DNA of 64,000 nt, from assembly GCF_035317345.1 (NCBI RefSeq), contig NZ_JAYKTU010000003.1, one strand, 5' to 3'. The translations under genes and the position numbers were made by a program. The first letter of the stretch is position 1. Each line of letters begins with the position of its first letter. Positions 43,045 through 52,324 of the stretch are shown piece after piece. This DNA comes from Cellvibrio fontiphilus. GTDB lineage: Bacteria > Pseudomonadota > Gammaproteobacteria > Pseudomonadales > Cellvibrionaceae. A model generated the notes under the pieces. It saw only the letters and a program-made list of their open reading frames with translations. It did no database searches and was not told the DNA's origin.

Positions 43045-45369
43045 ATGAATATTGATCGTTTATTACCGCTACTACAGCGCACCACCCTGCTGCTATCGCT
43101 GGCAGCCGGTTCAATTTTGCTCACTGCCTGTGGCGGAGGAAGCGACAACAAATCATCAGCCAGTAGTAGCTCCGCCATGAGCAGTTCCTCACTGCGCAGC
43201 AGTTTCAGTGCGGCCTCAGTTCCCGCCAATGGCTCAGGTGTTTGGCCAAGCGTAAAAGTGGAAGCACAAAGCCCAAAAGTACTCAGTTTTGAGTGGAGTG
43301 CAGTTGAGGGTGCAACTCACTATAAACTGTACAAACAAGATGGTGAAAATGGCGCGCAGCTGATTGCAGATAACCTTACTACCACCAGCGCAACCGATGA
43401 AATCGGTGTTCATGTTCACGATTGGATAAATACCCGCTACTGGGTTGATGCCTGTATCGGCAGCGACTGTAGCCAGCGCTCCAACGCCACCTTTACCGCG
43501 ACGGAGATGATCAAAGCCATCGGCTACTTTAAAGCCTCTAACACTGGTTTTTTTGACTGGTTCGGTTGGAGTATCACCATTTCTGCCGATGGCCAAACCA
43601 TGGCAGTAGGTGCACCGGCAGAAGACAGCAAAGCAACCGGTGTAAACGGTGACCAAACCAATAATGAAACCGTGAATGCCGGTGCGGTTTATGTGTTTGT
43701 AAAAGAAAACGGTTTATGGGTACAAGAGGCCTACCTGAAAGCCTCCAATACTGAACAACCCAATTTGAATAGCTCCCGCTTCCTGCCCAATGACCGTTTT
43801 GGCTACCGGGTCGCACTGTCTGACGATGGTAATACCCTGGCAGTATCGGCCTTATTGGAAGACAGCCCATCCTGGGGCGTGAACTGCAATCAAAACAACT
43901 ACGAGCAAGTAGCCAGCGCTGGCACCTCTTCAACCGGCGCCACTGGCGATCTTTTATCTGCCTTAAACCTGGATGTAGGTGTTGTTTATGTGTTTACCCG
44001 CAGTGAAGGCAGCTGGACACAAGATGCTTATGTGAAGCCTATTTTCTCGACTACTCACGCTTTTGCCCAATCGCCAGTTGCACTGCGTTTTGGCGAATCC
44101 CTGGCACTTTCGGGTGATGGTAAAACACTGGCTGTGGGCACGTCTGAAGACTTTATCGGCAGAAGCGGAGTTTTAAACTTCAACGCTTCCAGCAGCATAT
44201 CATCGCTTGAATGCTGGGAGTTTTATCCCTCCAGCAGTTCATCGACCAGCAGCACCAGCAGCTCAAGCAGCAGCACCACCACATCCAGCAGCTCATCCGC
44301 GGGCAGTAGCTACCGTGGTGGCTCAGCCTCTGGCGCGGTATACACCTTCCGCCTGGGCGAGAATGGCTGGCAGGAAGAATCGCATGTCAAAGCCTCCAAT
44401 GCCGAACAGAGCGACGCCTTTGGCGTGAGCATAGCGCTCTCTACTGATGGCAACACCATGGTGGTGGGTGCAACCGGTGAAGACAGCAACGCAACAGGCA
44501 TTAACGGCGATCAAGCCAAAAACTCCTGTTACTTCTTCAATGAAGGCACTTACACCATAGATGCGGAATGTGAAAATGCCGGACGCTACCAGGTGCGGGG
44601 CTCAATCGATAATGGCGCCGCTTACGTCTTCAAGCGCTCTGGCCAAAATTGGGCTCAGGAAGCCTTCCTGAAACCCGCCAGCACCTACATGTACACCGGC
44701 TTTGGAACCAGCGTTGATGTGTCCGGAGATGGCAACACCTTGGTAGTAGGTGCACCGGGAGATGCAGGCAAAGTGACTGGCATTAACGGTGACACAGCGC
44801 AGGACATAGAGTTTGCCAACACCGGTGCCGCTTATGTATTTACCAAGTCAGGTGAAGCCTGGGCGCAAGAAGCAGTTATCAAACCCAGCAGCCTGACCAA
44901 ACACTCAGGCATAGCCTTGGTAGCGGTTACCAGTGTCACTTATCGAATAGAAGTGACTGGTGGTGGTCAATTCGGCAACAGCGTAAGCCTGTCTGAAAAT
45001 GGCAACACCCTTGCTGTCGGCTCCTTCCTTGAAGACAGCTCTGCCGTTGGTGTTAATGGCGACGAAGGTGATACCAGTAAAGCTGACTCGGGTGCGGTCT
45101 TTGTATTTACCCGCAACAACAGCGTCTGGTCGCAAAAGAGTTATGTAAAAGCACCCAACACCGATGCCAGCGACCGTTTTGGTTTGAACGTGACTCTTTC
45201 TGGTGATGGCAAAGATATGTTAGTAGGTGCGCATCGTGAATCCGGTAAGGGTTATGCCTCTGTGGCGGCATCCAGCGGTGCCAGTACCAGCTCGGCGGCA
45301 AGCAGTGTCAATGGATTGGATCAGAGCGATAACAACCTTGAGGCTTCTGGCGCGGTTTACCTCTACTAA
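43045..45369 (+). CDS. FG-GAP beta-propeller lipoprotein with polyserine
   Basis: Protein of 774 residues with a lipobox LTAC (Cys29), then a Ser-rich linker (about 36-60), a fibronectin III-like domain (about 65-150), and seven FG-GAP-like repeats, each built as FGxSxxLSxDGNTLxVGxxxED followed by GAVYVFxR and WxQExxxKASN. Seven copies would make a complete integrin-alpha-like seven-bladed propeller. Several copies keep acidic calcium-type loops. A polyserine tract (about 395-422) is inserted inside the third repeat, where the blade loop is otherwise short. It is probably exposed at the cell surface; binding partner unknown. Polyserine linkers are common in Cellvibrionaceae secreted proteins. 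Confidence 0.88.
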   Translation: MNIDRLLPLLQRTTLLLSLAAGSILLTACGGGSDNKSSASSSSAMSSSSLRSSFSAASVPANGSGVWPSVKVEAQSPKVLSFEWSAVEGATHYKLYKQDGENGAQLIADNLTTTSATDEIGVHVHDWINTRYWVDACIGSDCSQRSNATFTATEMIKAIGYFKASNTGFFDWFGWSITISADGQTMAVGAPAEDSKATGVNGDQTNNETVNAGAVYVFVKENGLWVQEAYLKASNTEQPNLNSSRFLPNDRFGYRVALSDDGNTLAVSALLEDSPSWGVNCNQNNYEQVASAGTSSTGATGDLLSALNLDVGVVYVFTRSEGSWTQDAYVKPIFSTTHAFAQSPVALRFGESLALSGDGKTLAVGTSEDFIGRSGVLNFNASSSISSLECWEFYPSSSSSTSSTSSSSSSTTTSSSSSAGSSYRGGSASGAVYTFRLGENGWQEESHVKASNAEQSDAFGVSIALSTDGNTMVVGATGEDSNATGINGDQAKNSCYFFNEGTYTIDAECENAGRYQVRGSIDNGAAYVFKRSGQNWAQEAFLKPASTYMYTGFGTSVDVSGDGNTLVVGAPGDAGKVTGINGDTAQDIEFANTGAAYVFTKSGEAWAQEAVIKPSSLTKHSGIALVAVTSVTYRIEVTGGGQFGNSVSLSENGNTLAVGSFLEDSSAVGVNGDEGDTSKADSGAVFVFTRNNSVWSQKSYVKAPNTDASDRFGLNVTLSGDGKDMLVGAHRESGKGYASVAASSGASTSSAASSVNGLDQSDNNLEASGAVYLY

Positions 45370-45396
45370 CCAAACTGCCAGATAAAGGTTTGCACT

Positions 45397-45424
45397 AACG
45401 GGATGCTTCGGCATCCCGTTTTTA
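45397..45424 (+). terminator. Intrinsic terminator with UUCG loop
   Basis: AACGGGATGC, loop TTCG, GCATCCCGTT followed by TTTA. A UUCG-capped stem, 28 bp after the FG-GAP gene stop; it may also serve the convergent tilS gene from the other side. Confidence 0.9.
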
Positions 45425-45464
45425 TTGGTGCGGGTTGATCCGGCAAGGGTTCATCTAGTAGCGA

Positions 45465-46790
45465 TTAATCATCAGCGAACTGCAACTGTAGCCGATAGCC
45501 CGCCTCGCCCGGCGCTGCGGTATAACCCTCACAGACCCATAAATCGCCCACGGCAACTAACTCATCACCGCTGTAGACCAGCGGCAGTTGTTCGCGCCAC
45601 CAGGGTTCAAGTCCGTATTCCTGCAGGAGCTTTTTTAGCGTTTGCGAATGCGCTCGCCCCGACGGTTTACAGCGTTCGCCGCCTATGCGGGGGCGAATCT
45701 GCAAATGGCTTAGTCGGCTCGACAGTAGAGGCCTATCTGCCGCTGGGCATAGCTCCAACTGCAAGGCGAGCGTTGGTAGTCTCACCGGCAAGCGATACAG
45801 ACGCTCACGAAATAAGCGCAGGGAAACATCGCCCCAGCTCACATTCGCCTCGCTGTCGGGGCGCGCATCCAATACTTGCTGGCGGATTTGCTGCCAATGG
45901 TTCTGCTCCGGCGTACTTAACCCCTGACTGCGCAGCCAGTAGCGCAGCAAGTTTTGCGCGCGTGCGGGCGACAAGGCCTTGAGCGCTTGCAGATCAATAC
46001 TCTGCCCGACCCGCTCAGCGCGCGGTGTGGCGGTGTGCAAATCCGCCTGCGCCAACTCCGTGAGTAAGTCCTCCTGTTCAGCGCAGAGTTCGGCGGTCTG
46101 CTGCCACTTGCGCATCAACGCCGGCCAGCGCTGCAGTAGCAAAGGCAGCACTTGGTTGCGTAAAAAATTGCGGTCGTAGCCATCATCCTGGTTGCTCTCA
46201 TCCTCCACCCAGTGCAGCTGCTGTGACTGCGCATAGGCTTCCAGTTGCGCGCGCGAAAACACCAACAAAGGTCGCACCAGCAGCCCAGGGCCCAGCGGCC
46301 GCTGCGCCGCCATCGCCGCCAGACCCCGAGGCCCGGTACCGCGCACTAATCGCAGCAGCAGAGTTTCCGCCTGATCGTTGGCGTGATGAGCGGTGAGCAG
46401 CAGATCGCCCGCGCCAAGGTAGCGCTCAAACACGTCATAACGCGCCGCGCGCGCTGCATCCTCCACCCCCTTACCGATATTAATGACCCTGACTTTTTCG
46501 GCGATAAATTCCACCCCCAGTTGGGCACAAAAAGCAGCACACTGCTGCTGCCACGCATCGGCATAGGGGGAAATCTGATGGTTGATGTGCAGGGCGCGCA
46601 GCCTGATCGGCAATTGCAACTGCGCCAGCGCATGGAGCAGCACCGTGGAATCCAAACCACCACTAAACCCCACCCAGCAGCAGGCTTGCGCGGGTAGCTG
46701 GCTAAAATCCGGCAATAGTCTACTGAGCGCTGCCGGCGAAAAAGCCTTAGGCGCCAACAGAGTGGTCAGAGGAAAACGGGAACGAGTCAT
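45465..46790 (-). CDS. tilS: tRNA(Ile)-lysidine synthetase
   Basis: Modifies C34 of tRNA-Ile(CAU) to lysidine with ATP, so that the tRNA reads AUA. The 441 residues (E. coli 432) comprise the N-type PP-loop SGGLDSTVLLHAL, ALHINHQISPYADAW, LLTAHHANDQAETLLLRL and the C-terminal TilS domains (RIGGERCKPSGRAHSQTLKKL). It is divergent from the S9 peptidase gene, with 121 bp between the starts. Confidence 0.95.
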   Translation of the reverse strand: MTRSRFPLTTLLAPKAFSPAALSRLLPDFSQLPAQACCWVGFSGGLDSTVLLHALAQLQLPIRLRALHINHQISPYADAWQQQCAAFCAQLGVEFIAEKVRVINIGKGVEDAARAARYDVFERYLGAGDLLLTAHHANDQAETLLLRLVRGTGPRGLAAMAAQRPLGPGLLVRPLLVFSRAQLEAYAQSQQLHWVEDESNQDDGYDRNFLRNQVLPLLLQRWPALMRKWQQTAELCAEQEDLLTELAQADLHTATPRAERVGQSIDLQALKALSPARAQNLLRYWLRSQGLSTPEQNHWQQIRQQVLDARPDSEANVSWGDVSLRLFRERLYRLPVRLPTLALQLELCPAADRPLLSSRLSHLQIRPRIGGERCKPSGRAHSQTLKKLLQEYGLEPWWREQLPLVYSGDELVAVGDLWVCEGYTAAPGEAGYRLQLQFADD

Positions 46791-46911
46791 ATATGCACCT
46801 GGTTTGGTGCGGCATTAAAGCCCAACATCGGCCAAATAAAAACCCCGCCTTCCCCTGCGCGCGCAGCGCGGGCAAAATGCGCGGCCAGATAATCATCCGG
46901 CGGATACCCCC

Positions 46912-48792
46912 ATGACCCAACCACTCTGCGGCCACTGGCCCTCCCCCATCAGCGCCGAACTGCTCACCGCACAGGGCATACGCCTGAGCGACCCGCAAGC
47001 GGTAGGCAATTGCCTGTATTGGATGGAAACCCGCCCACAGGAACAGGGACGCTGTGTGTTGGTATGTGAGGAATCAGGCGTGCGCCGCGATTTATTGCCC
47101 GCGCCACACAGCATTCGCACCCGCATTCAGGAATATGGCGGCACGCCCTATTTGGCGACAACCGATTTCATTTTTTATGTATTGGATAGCGACCAGCGCG
47201 TTTACCTCTACGATCTCACCACCCAAACCAGCCGCGCACTCACCCCCGAAGGTGCTTACCGTTACGCCGATTTTTGTTACGACGAAAAGCGCGCGCGCTT
47301 GCTCGCCGTGCGTGAGAATTACACTCAGGATGCCCATCACCCGCGCAGTGAAATTATTGCGATAGCGCTCACCGGAGGCGCACTTGGGGTACTGGCGCGG
47401 GGGGCAGATTTTTACTCCAACCCGCGCTTATCCCCCGGCGGCGACCAACTCAGTTATCTGCGTTGGAACCACCCCCAAATGCCTTGGGATGGCACCGAAT
47501 GTGTGCTTGCCGAATTAAACCTGGCGGGCGATGTGGTTCACAGTGCAGTGATTGCAGGCAGCAATACCGAATCCATTTTTCAGCCGCAATGGTCGCCCGC
47601 CGGTGAATTATTTTTTGTTTCGGATCGCAGCAACTGGTGGAATATTTATCGCTGGACAGGCAAAGGCGCTGAAGCAATCTGCGCAATGGACGCGGAATTT
47701 GCCACGCCCCAGTGGGTATTTGGCATGAGCTGCTACGGGTTTTTAGCAGCCGATGAGATTTTTTGCTGCTACAGCCAGCAAGGTGTGTGGCAGTTAGGGC
47801 GAATTGATATAACACAAAAACAGTTGCACCCGATTGCTGCACCGCTGCGCGATATTTCCAGTATTTTTTGCCAGCCGCAGTCCACTTCGCGCGCACTATT
47901 TTTAGGTGCCAGCGCTACCCAAGGCACTCAACTCTGGGGCTATAGCGCCGCTCACTGCACACCGCTACAGCACACCAGTTTTACGCTGGACAATCGCTAC
48001 CTCGCAAGCGCTGAGGCAGTGAGCTTCCCCACGCGCGATGGTGAAATAGCCCACGGCTTTTTTTACCCGCCTACCCATGCGGAATATCAGACCACAGCCG
48101 ATAATCTGCCGCCGCTGTTAGTTATGTGTCACGGCGGGCCCACCGGCGCTACCGAGAGTTCGCTCAATTTAAAAATCCAATTTTGGACCAGCCGTGGTTT
48201 TGCGGTGCTGGACGTGAACTATCGCGGCAGCACCGGTTACGGCAGACAGTATCGCGACCGGTTAAAACACAACTGGGGCATCACCGATGTGATTGATGTG
48301 TGCAGCGGCGTGGATTATTTAATTGCCCAGCAAAAAATTAACCCGCAAAAAGTTGCCATTCGCGGCTCCAGCGCCGGCGGTTACACCGTGCTTGCCGCGC
48401 TCACCTTCAGCGACAGTTTTAATGCCGGCGCAAGTTTGTACGGCATTGGCGATTTGGAAGCTCTCGCGCGCGACACTCACAAATTTGAAGCGCATTATCT
48501 GGATTCACTGGTAGGCAGCTATCCGGCACAGCAGCAAATCTATCGCGACCGCTCACCCATCCATCACATTGACCAATTGAATTGCCCAGTGATTTTTTTC
48601 CAGGGGCTGCAGGATAAAGTTGTGCCGCCCGCACAGGCCGAAGCCATGGTCGTTGCATTGCAACAAAAAGGCATAATGACAAATTACGTGACTTTCAAAG
48701 AAGAAGGCCACGGCTTTCGGCAGGCACAAAATATCCAGCGCGCCCTCAACGAAGAGCTGGCATTTTATTTAACCGTTTTTAGCCATGACTAA
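46912..48792 (+). CDS. S9-family peptidase (prolyl oligopeptidase-like)
   Basis: Protein of 626 residues with an N-terminal beta-propeller of PD40-like repeats (about 20-370) and a C-terminal alpha/beta-hydrolase domain. The catalytic triad is Ser487 in GSSAGG, Asp568 in GLQDKVVP and His600 in EEGHGF. There is no signal peptide, so it is probably cytosolic, cleaving short peptides as an acylaminoacyl- or dipeptidyl-type peptidase. greB follows 16 bp later and may be co-transcribed. Confidence 0.92.
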   Translation: MTQPLCGHWPSPISAELLTAQGIRLSDPQAVGNCLYWMETRPQEQGRCVLVCEESGVRRDLLPAPHSIRTRIQEYGGTPYLATTDFIFYVLDSDQRVYLYDLTTQTSRALTPEGAYRYADFCYDEKRARLLAVRENYTQDAHHPRSEIIAIALTGGALGVLARGADFYSNPRLSPGGDQLSYLRWNHPQMPWDGTECVLAELNLAGDVVHSAVIAGSNTESIFQPQWSPAGELFFVSDRSNWWNIYRWTGKGAEAICAMDAEFATPQWVFGMSCYGFLAADEIFCCYSQQGVWQLGRIDITQKQLHPIAAPLRDISSIFCQPQSTSRALFLGASATQGTQLWGYSAAHCTPLQHTSFTLDNRYLASAEAVSFPTRDGEIAHGFFYPPTHAEYQTTADNLPPLLVMCHGGPTGATESSLNLKIQFWTSRGFAVLDVNYRGSTGYGRQYRDRLKHNWGITDVIDVCSGVDYLIAQQKINPQKVAIRGSSAGGYTVLAALTFSDSFNAGASLYGIGDLEALARDTHKFEAHYLDSLVGSYPAQQQIYRDRSPIHHIDQLNCPVIFFQGLQDKVVPPAQAEAMVVALQQKGIMTNYVTFKEEGHGFRQAQNIQRALNEELAFYLTVFSHD

Positions 48793-48808
48793 TTAGTGGA
48801 GTAAACAC

Positions 48809-49321
48809 ATGGGACGTTGGCGACCACCCAGCGCAAAAGGTTCAACCTACATTACCGCGGCCGGTTTTAAACGCATGAAAGATGAAGTCACCCAGCTGTG
48901 GAAAATCGAGCGCCCGCAAGTCACCCAGGTAGTGCACGAAGCCGCCAAGAATGGCGACCGCAGTGAAAACGGCGATTACATTTACGGCAAACGCCGTCTG
49001 CGCGAAATTGACTCCCGCGTGCGCTTTTTATCCAAACGCATGGAAGTGCTCACCGTAGTGGATCGCCTGCCCGATGACCGGAGCAAAGTTTTTTTTGGCG
49101 CCTGGGTGACTCTGGAAGATGAAGACGGCAACGAAAAAACCTACCAAATCGTCGGTCCCGACGAATTTGATGTAGCGCGCCAAAAACTCAGCATGGACTC
49201 GCCCCTCGCCAAAGCCATGCTCCGCAAACGGCTGGATGATGAAATCGTCCTGAAAAAACCGGAAGGGGAAGAGTTGTTTTACATTACGGCAATTGAATAC
49301 AAGCCTTACGATCAGGATTAA
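48809..49321 (+). CDS. greB: Transcription elongation factor GreB
   Basis: Stimulates RNA cleavage in backtracked RNA polymerase. The 170 residues (E. coli 158) comprise the N-terminal coiled coil (YITAAGFKRMKDEVTQLWKIERPQVT) with the acidic tip DRSENGDYIYGKRRLREIDSRVRFL, then the FKBP-like C-terminal domain (KVFFGAWVTLEDEDG ... DSPLAKAMLRKRLDDE). The WKIERP segment fits GreB rather than GreA. The N-terminus has about 12 extra residues (MGRWRPPSAKGS). Confidence 0.95.
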   Translation: MGRWRPPSAKGSTYITAAGFKRMKDEVTQLWKIERPQVTQVVHEAAKNGDRSENGDYIYGKRRLREIDSRVRFLSKRMEVLTVVDRLPDDRSKVFFGAWVTLEDEDGNEKTYQIVGPDEFDVARQKLSMDSPLAKAMLRKRLDDEIVLKKPEGEELFYITAIEYKPYDQD

Positions 49322-49436
49322 CTGCACTGGAGAGACAGCGCAAAATGCTACAGGGGCAACACAAAATGCTATAGTGCGCCCCATTTTTTAGCTGGCCGCT
49401 CCGGCCGTAGATTCCCGCTTTGACAGGTTCACACCC

Positions 49437-51473
49437 ATGACTCAAACACCGCCCAACACTGCTGCTCGTAAAATTCTGGTGACCAGTGCCCTGCCTTATG
49501 CCAATAGCGACCTGCACCTTGGCCATATGCTGGAGCAGATTCAAACGGATATCTGGGTGCGCTTTCAAAACTTGCGCGGCAACGACTGTTTGTATTTCTG
49601 TGCAGATGACGCCCACGGTACCGCCATCATGCTCAAGGCCGAGGAAAAGGGGATTAGCCCCGAGGAACATATCGCCAATATCAAGCGCGATCACGAAGCG
49701 GTGTCGGCCGGGTTCAATATCAACTTTGCCAATTTTTACAGCACCCACTCCGAGGAAAACCGCGAGCTGTCTTACCTGATTTATGAGCGCTTGTTGGCCA
49801 ATGGTCATATCGCCAGCCGCAAAATTTCCCAGGCTTACGACCCCGAAAAAAATCTATTTTTAGCGGATCGCTACATCAAAGGCAGCTGCCCCAAATGCAA
49901 GGCGGAAGATCAGTATGGCGATAACTGTGAAAAATGCGGCGCAACCTATTCGCCAATGGATTTGCTGAACGCCAAATCGACCATTTCCGGCGCTACCCCC
50001 ATCGCCAAAGATTCCGAGCATTTCTTTTTTACCCTGCCGGCGTTTAGCGATTTCCTCAAAGACTGGACGCGCGCCGGTCACCTGCAGGATGAAGTCGCCA
50101 ACAAAATGGCCGAGTGGTTGGATGCCGGTTTGCAGGAGTGGGATATCTCCCGCGATGCACCCTATTTTGGCTTTGAAATTCCCGGCCAGCCGGGCAAGTT
50201 TTTTTATGTGTGGCTGGATGCGCCCATAGGTTACATCGCCAGCTTGAAAAACTATGCCGACCAGAAGGGCATAGATTGGATGGATTACTGGAGAGCCGAT
50301 TCCACCACCGAGGTGTATCACTTTATCGGCAAGGATATTGTGAACTTCCACGCCCTGTTTTGGCCGGCGATGTTGCACTCAGCCAAGTTGCGCACCCCCA
50401 CCAAAATCTGCGTACACGGTTTTGTGACGGTAAATGGCACCAAGATGAGCAAGTCGCGCGGCACCTTTATCAATGCCAAAACCTATCTGGAGTATTTGAA
50501 TCCGGAATATCTGCGCTACTACTTTGCCGCCAAACTTACCAGCAATGTGGATGACATCGACCTGAATCTGGAAGATTTTATCCAGCGGGTAAACTCCGAC
50601 TTGGTGGGCAAGGTAGTGAATATTGCCAGCCGCACGGCCAAGTTCATCAATAATGCCGGTGGGGTGTTGGCAAACGAGATCGCCGATGCCGAACTCTGGC
50701 AGAAGTTTGTGGATGCGGGTGAAACCATCGCCAACTACTACGAGAGCCGCGACTACAGCAAAGCCATGCGCGAAATTATGGCGCTGGCCGATGCTGCCAA
50801 CGAATACATTGCCACCCAGGAACCCTGGAAACTGGCCAAACAAGCCGGTGCAGAGGCGCAAACCCAAGCCGTTTGTACCTTGGGCATTAATATGTTCCGT
50901 GCCATTCTCACCTACCTCAAGCCAGTATTGCCGGCGCTCACTGCCGATGCCGAAGCCTTTTTGGGTGAAACCCTGAATTGGCAAGCTGCGGTTAGCTTCC
51001 GCGCCGGCACCCCCATTAACGAGTTCAAACCACTGCTCACCCGCGTGGAGAAAGACAAGGTAGACGCTATGTTGGAAGCCACCAAAGAAGCATTGGCAGC
51101 CGCTGCCCCAAAAGTTCAAGGGCCACTGACCGATGACCCGCTGGCAGCAGAAATCGAGTTTAGTGATTTTGCCAAGGTGGATTTACGTATAGCCCTTATC
51201 GCTAACGCTGAGCAGGTCGAAGGCTCCGACAAACTGCTGCGCCTGACACTGGATTTGGGCGGTGAAACCCGCAACGTCTTCTCCGGCATCAAGAGCGCCT
51301 ATGACCCGAAAGACCTTATCGGCAAACTCACTGTGGTAGTGGCCAACCTGAAACCGCGCAAAATGAAGTTCGGCATGAGCGAAGGCATGGTGCTGGCGGC
51401 AGGCCCGGGCGACAAGGAGATTTACTTGCTGGAGCCTCATGCAGGCGCCAAACCAGGGCAACGGGTGATGTAA
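49437..51473 (+). CDS. metG: Methionyl-tRNA synthetase
   Basis: Class I synthetase with a C-terminal tRNA-binding domain, 678 residues (E. coli 677). The HIGH-type motif HLGHM lies in PYANSDLHLGHMLEQ. A zinc knuckle has CPKCKAEDQYGDNCEKCGATY, the KMSKS loop is GTKMSKSRGTF, and the C-terminal OB-fold EMAP-like domain (FAKVDLRIALI ... GMVLAAG) gives the dimer form. A G/C-rich inverted-repeat element follows 8 bp after the stop. Confidence 0.97.
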   Translation: MTQTPPNTAARKILVTSALPYANSDLHLGHMLEQIQTDIWVRFQNLRGNDCLYFCADDAHGTAIMLKAEEKGISPEEHIANIKRDHEAVSAGFNINFANFYSTHSEENRELSYLIYERLLANGHIASRKISQAYDPEKNLFLADRYIKGSCPKCKAEDQYGDNCEKCGATYSPMDLLNAKSTISGATPIAKDSEHFFFTLPAFSDFLKDWTRAGHLQDEVANKMAEWLDAGLQEWDISRDAPYFGFEIPGQPGKFFYVWLDAPIGYIASLKNYADQKGIDWMDYWRADSTTEVYHFIGKDIVNFHALFWPAMLHSAKLRTPTKICVHGFVTVNGTKMSKSRGTFINAKTYLEYLNPEYLRYYFAAKLTSNVDDIDLNLEDFIQRVNSDLVGKVVNIASRTAKFINNAGGVLANEIADAELWQKFVDAGETIANYYESRDYSKAMREIMALADAANEYIATQEPWKLAKQAGAEAQTQAVCTLGINMFRAILTYLKPVLPALTADAEAFLGETLNWQAAVSFRAGTPINEFKPLLTRVEKDKVDAMLEATKEALAAAAPKVQGPLTDDPLAAEIEFSDFAKVDLRIALIANAEQVEGSDKLLRLTLDLGGETRNVFSGIKSAYDPKDLIGKLTVVVANLKPRKMKFGMSEGMVLAAGPGDKEIYLLEPHAGAKPGQRVM

Positions 51474-51480
51474 TCCCCGT

Positions 51481-51610
51481 TTAACCCCTCCCCAACCCTC
51501 CCCTTGATAAGGGGGAGGGAGCAAGAGCCAAAGCCACCCTAATCTCAACAGAGGGAGTCAAAGCCCCTCCCCCTGACAAGGGGGAGGTTGGGAGGGGGTT
51601 CTGGGGTTAA
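51481..51610. repeat. 130-bp inverted-repeat element after metG
   Basis: TTAACCCC at the left end and GGGGTTAA at the right end bound the element. Inside lie CCCCTCCCCAACCCTCCCC with TTGATAAGGGGGAGGG, and CCCCTCCCCCTGACAAGGGGG with AGGTTGGGAGGGGG, so each half is a hairpin and the two halves also mirror each other. The motif type (CTCCCCC/GGGGGAG with TTGATAAGG) occurs as dispersed intergenic repeats in many bacteria. Probably a REP/MITE-like unit and possibly a terminator. Confidence 0.7.
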
Positions 51611-51730
51611 GGTCATAAGGATATAAATAAACAAGCTAAACCTTTAGCGCTTTATTTATTGAGAATGCCTCTCTACTTGCCGATAATACGCAGCCCCTGC
51701 GTCCACAGCCCTGATCACCGGAAAAACACC

Positions 51731-52321
51731 ATGAGTTTCAGCGAATTAGCAATCATTCTGCTCAGTACCGTGCTGGTGAACAACTTTGTATTGGCACAAT
51801 TCCTCGGCCTCTGCCCGTTTATGGGAGTCTCCAACAAACTGGAAAGCGCCATAGGCATGGCAGGCGCTACTACTTTTGTGATGACACTCGCCTCCATCTG
51901 TACCTATTTGGTAAATACCTGGCTGCTAGAGCCTCTTGGGTTGGGCTATTTACGTACCATCGCCTTCATCCTTGTGATTGCTGCCGTTGTGCAGTTCGTA
52001 AAAATGTTTATGGAAAAAACCAGCCCGCTGCTCTATCGCGTCTTGGGCGTGTTTTTGCCACTTATTACTGTCAACTGCGCCGTGTTAGGTGTTGCCTTGC
52101 TGAATGTACAAAAGGCGCACAGTTTCTTTGAATCCACTATTTATGGCTTTGGCGGCGCGCTGGGCTTTGCCATGGTGTTGGTGCTCTTTTCGGCCATGCG
52201 CGAACGTTTGGCAGTGGCCGATGTACCTACACCATTCAAGGGCGCCGCCATAGGCATGGTTACTGCCGGTTTGATGGCGCTCGCCTTTATGGGCTTTGGT
52301 GGGCTGGTAAGCCTGCAATAA
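51731..52321 (+). CDS. rsxA: Electron transport complex subunit RsxA/RnfA
   Basis: Membrane subunit of the Rsx/Rnf complex, which uses NADH electrons to reduce a ferredoxin-type target (in E. coli, SoxR). The start is ATG 51731 (MSFSELAIILLSTVLVNNFVLAQ), giving 196 residues (E. coli 193). An in-frame upstream start at 51659 adds unrelated sequence. Six membrane helices are seen, with the conserved NCAVLGVALLN and QFLGLCPFMGVS motifs. First gene of rsxABCDGE; rsxB starts 3 bp after the stop. Confidence 0.96.
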   Translation: MSFSELAIILLSTVLVNNFVLAQFLGLCPFMGVSNKLESAIGMAGATTFVMTLASICTYLVNTWLLEPLGLGYLRTIAFILVIAAVVQFVKMFMEKTSPLLYRVLGVFLPLITVNCAVLGVALLNVQKAHSFFESTIYGFGGALGFAMVLVLFSAMRERLAVADVPTPFKGAAIGMVTAGLMALAFMGFGGLVSLQ

Positions 52322-52324
52322 CTG

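Noticed and set aside
44227..44315. Serine-codon repeat region as a possible CRISPR or tandem-repeat locus
   Set aside because: It is in frame within the FG-GAP gene and encodes a polyserine linker; there are no spacer-like units.
50379..51119. 246-codon frame on the minus strand inside metG
   Set aside because: Lies entirely opposite a well-conserved synthetase domain; no ribosome site or homology seen.
51659..51730. Upstream extension of rsxA
   Set aside because: Adds 24 residues unlike any RsxA; ATG 51731 gives the conserved N-terminus.
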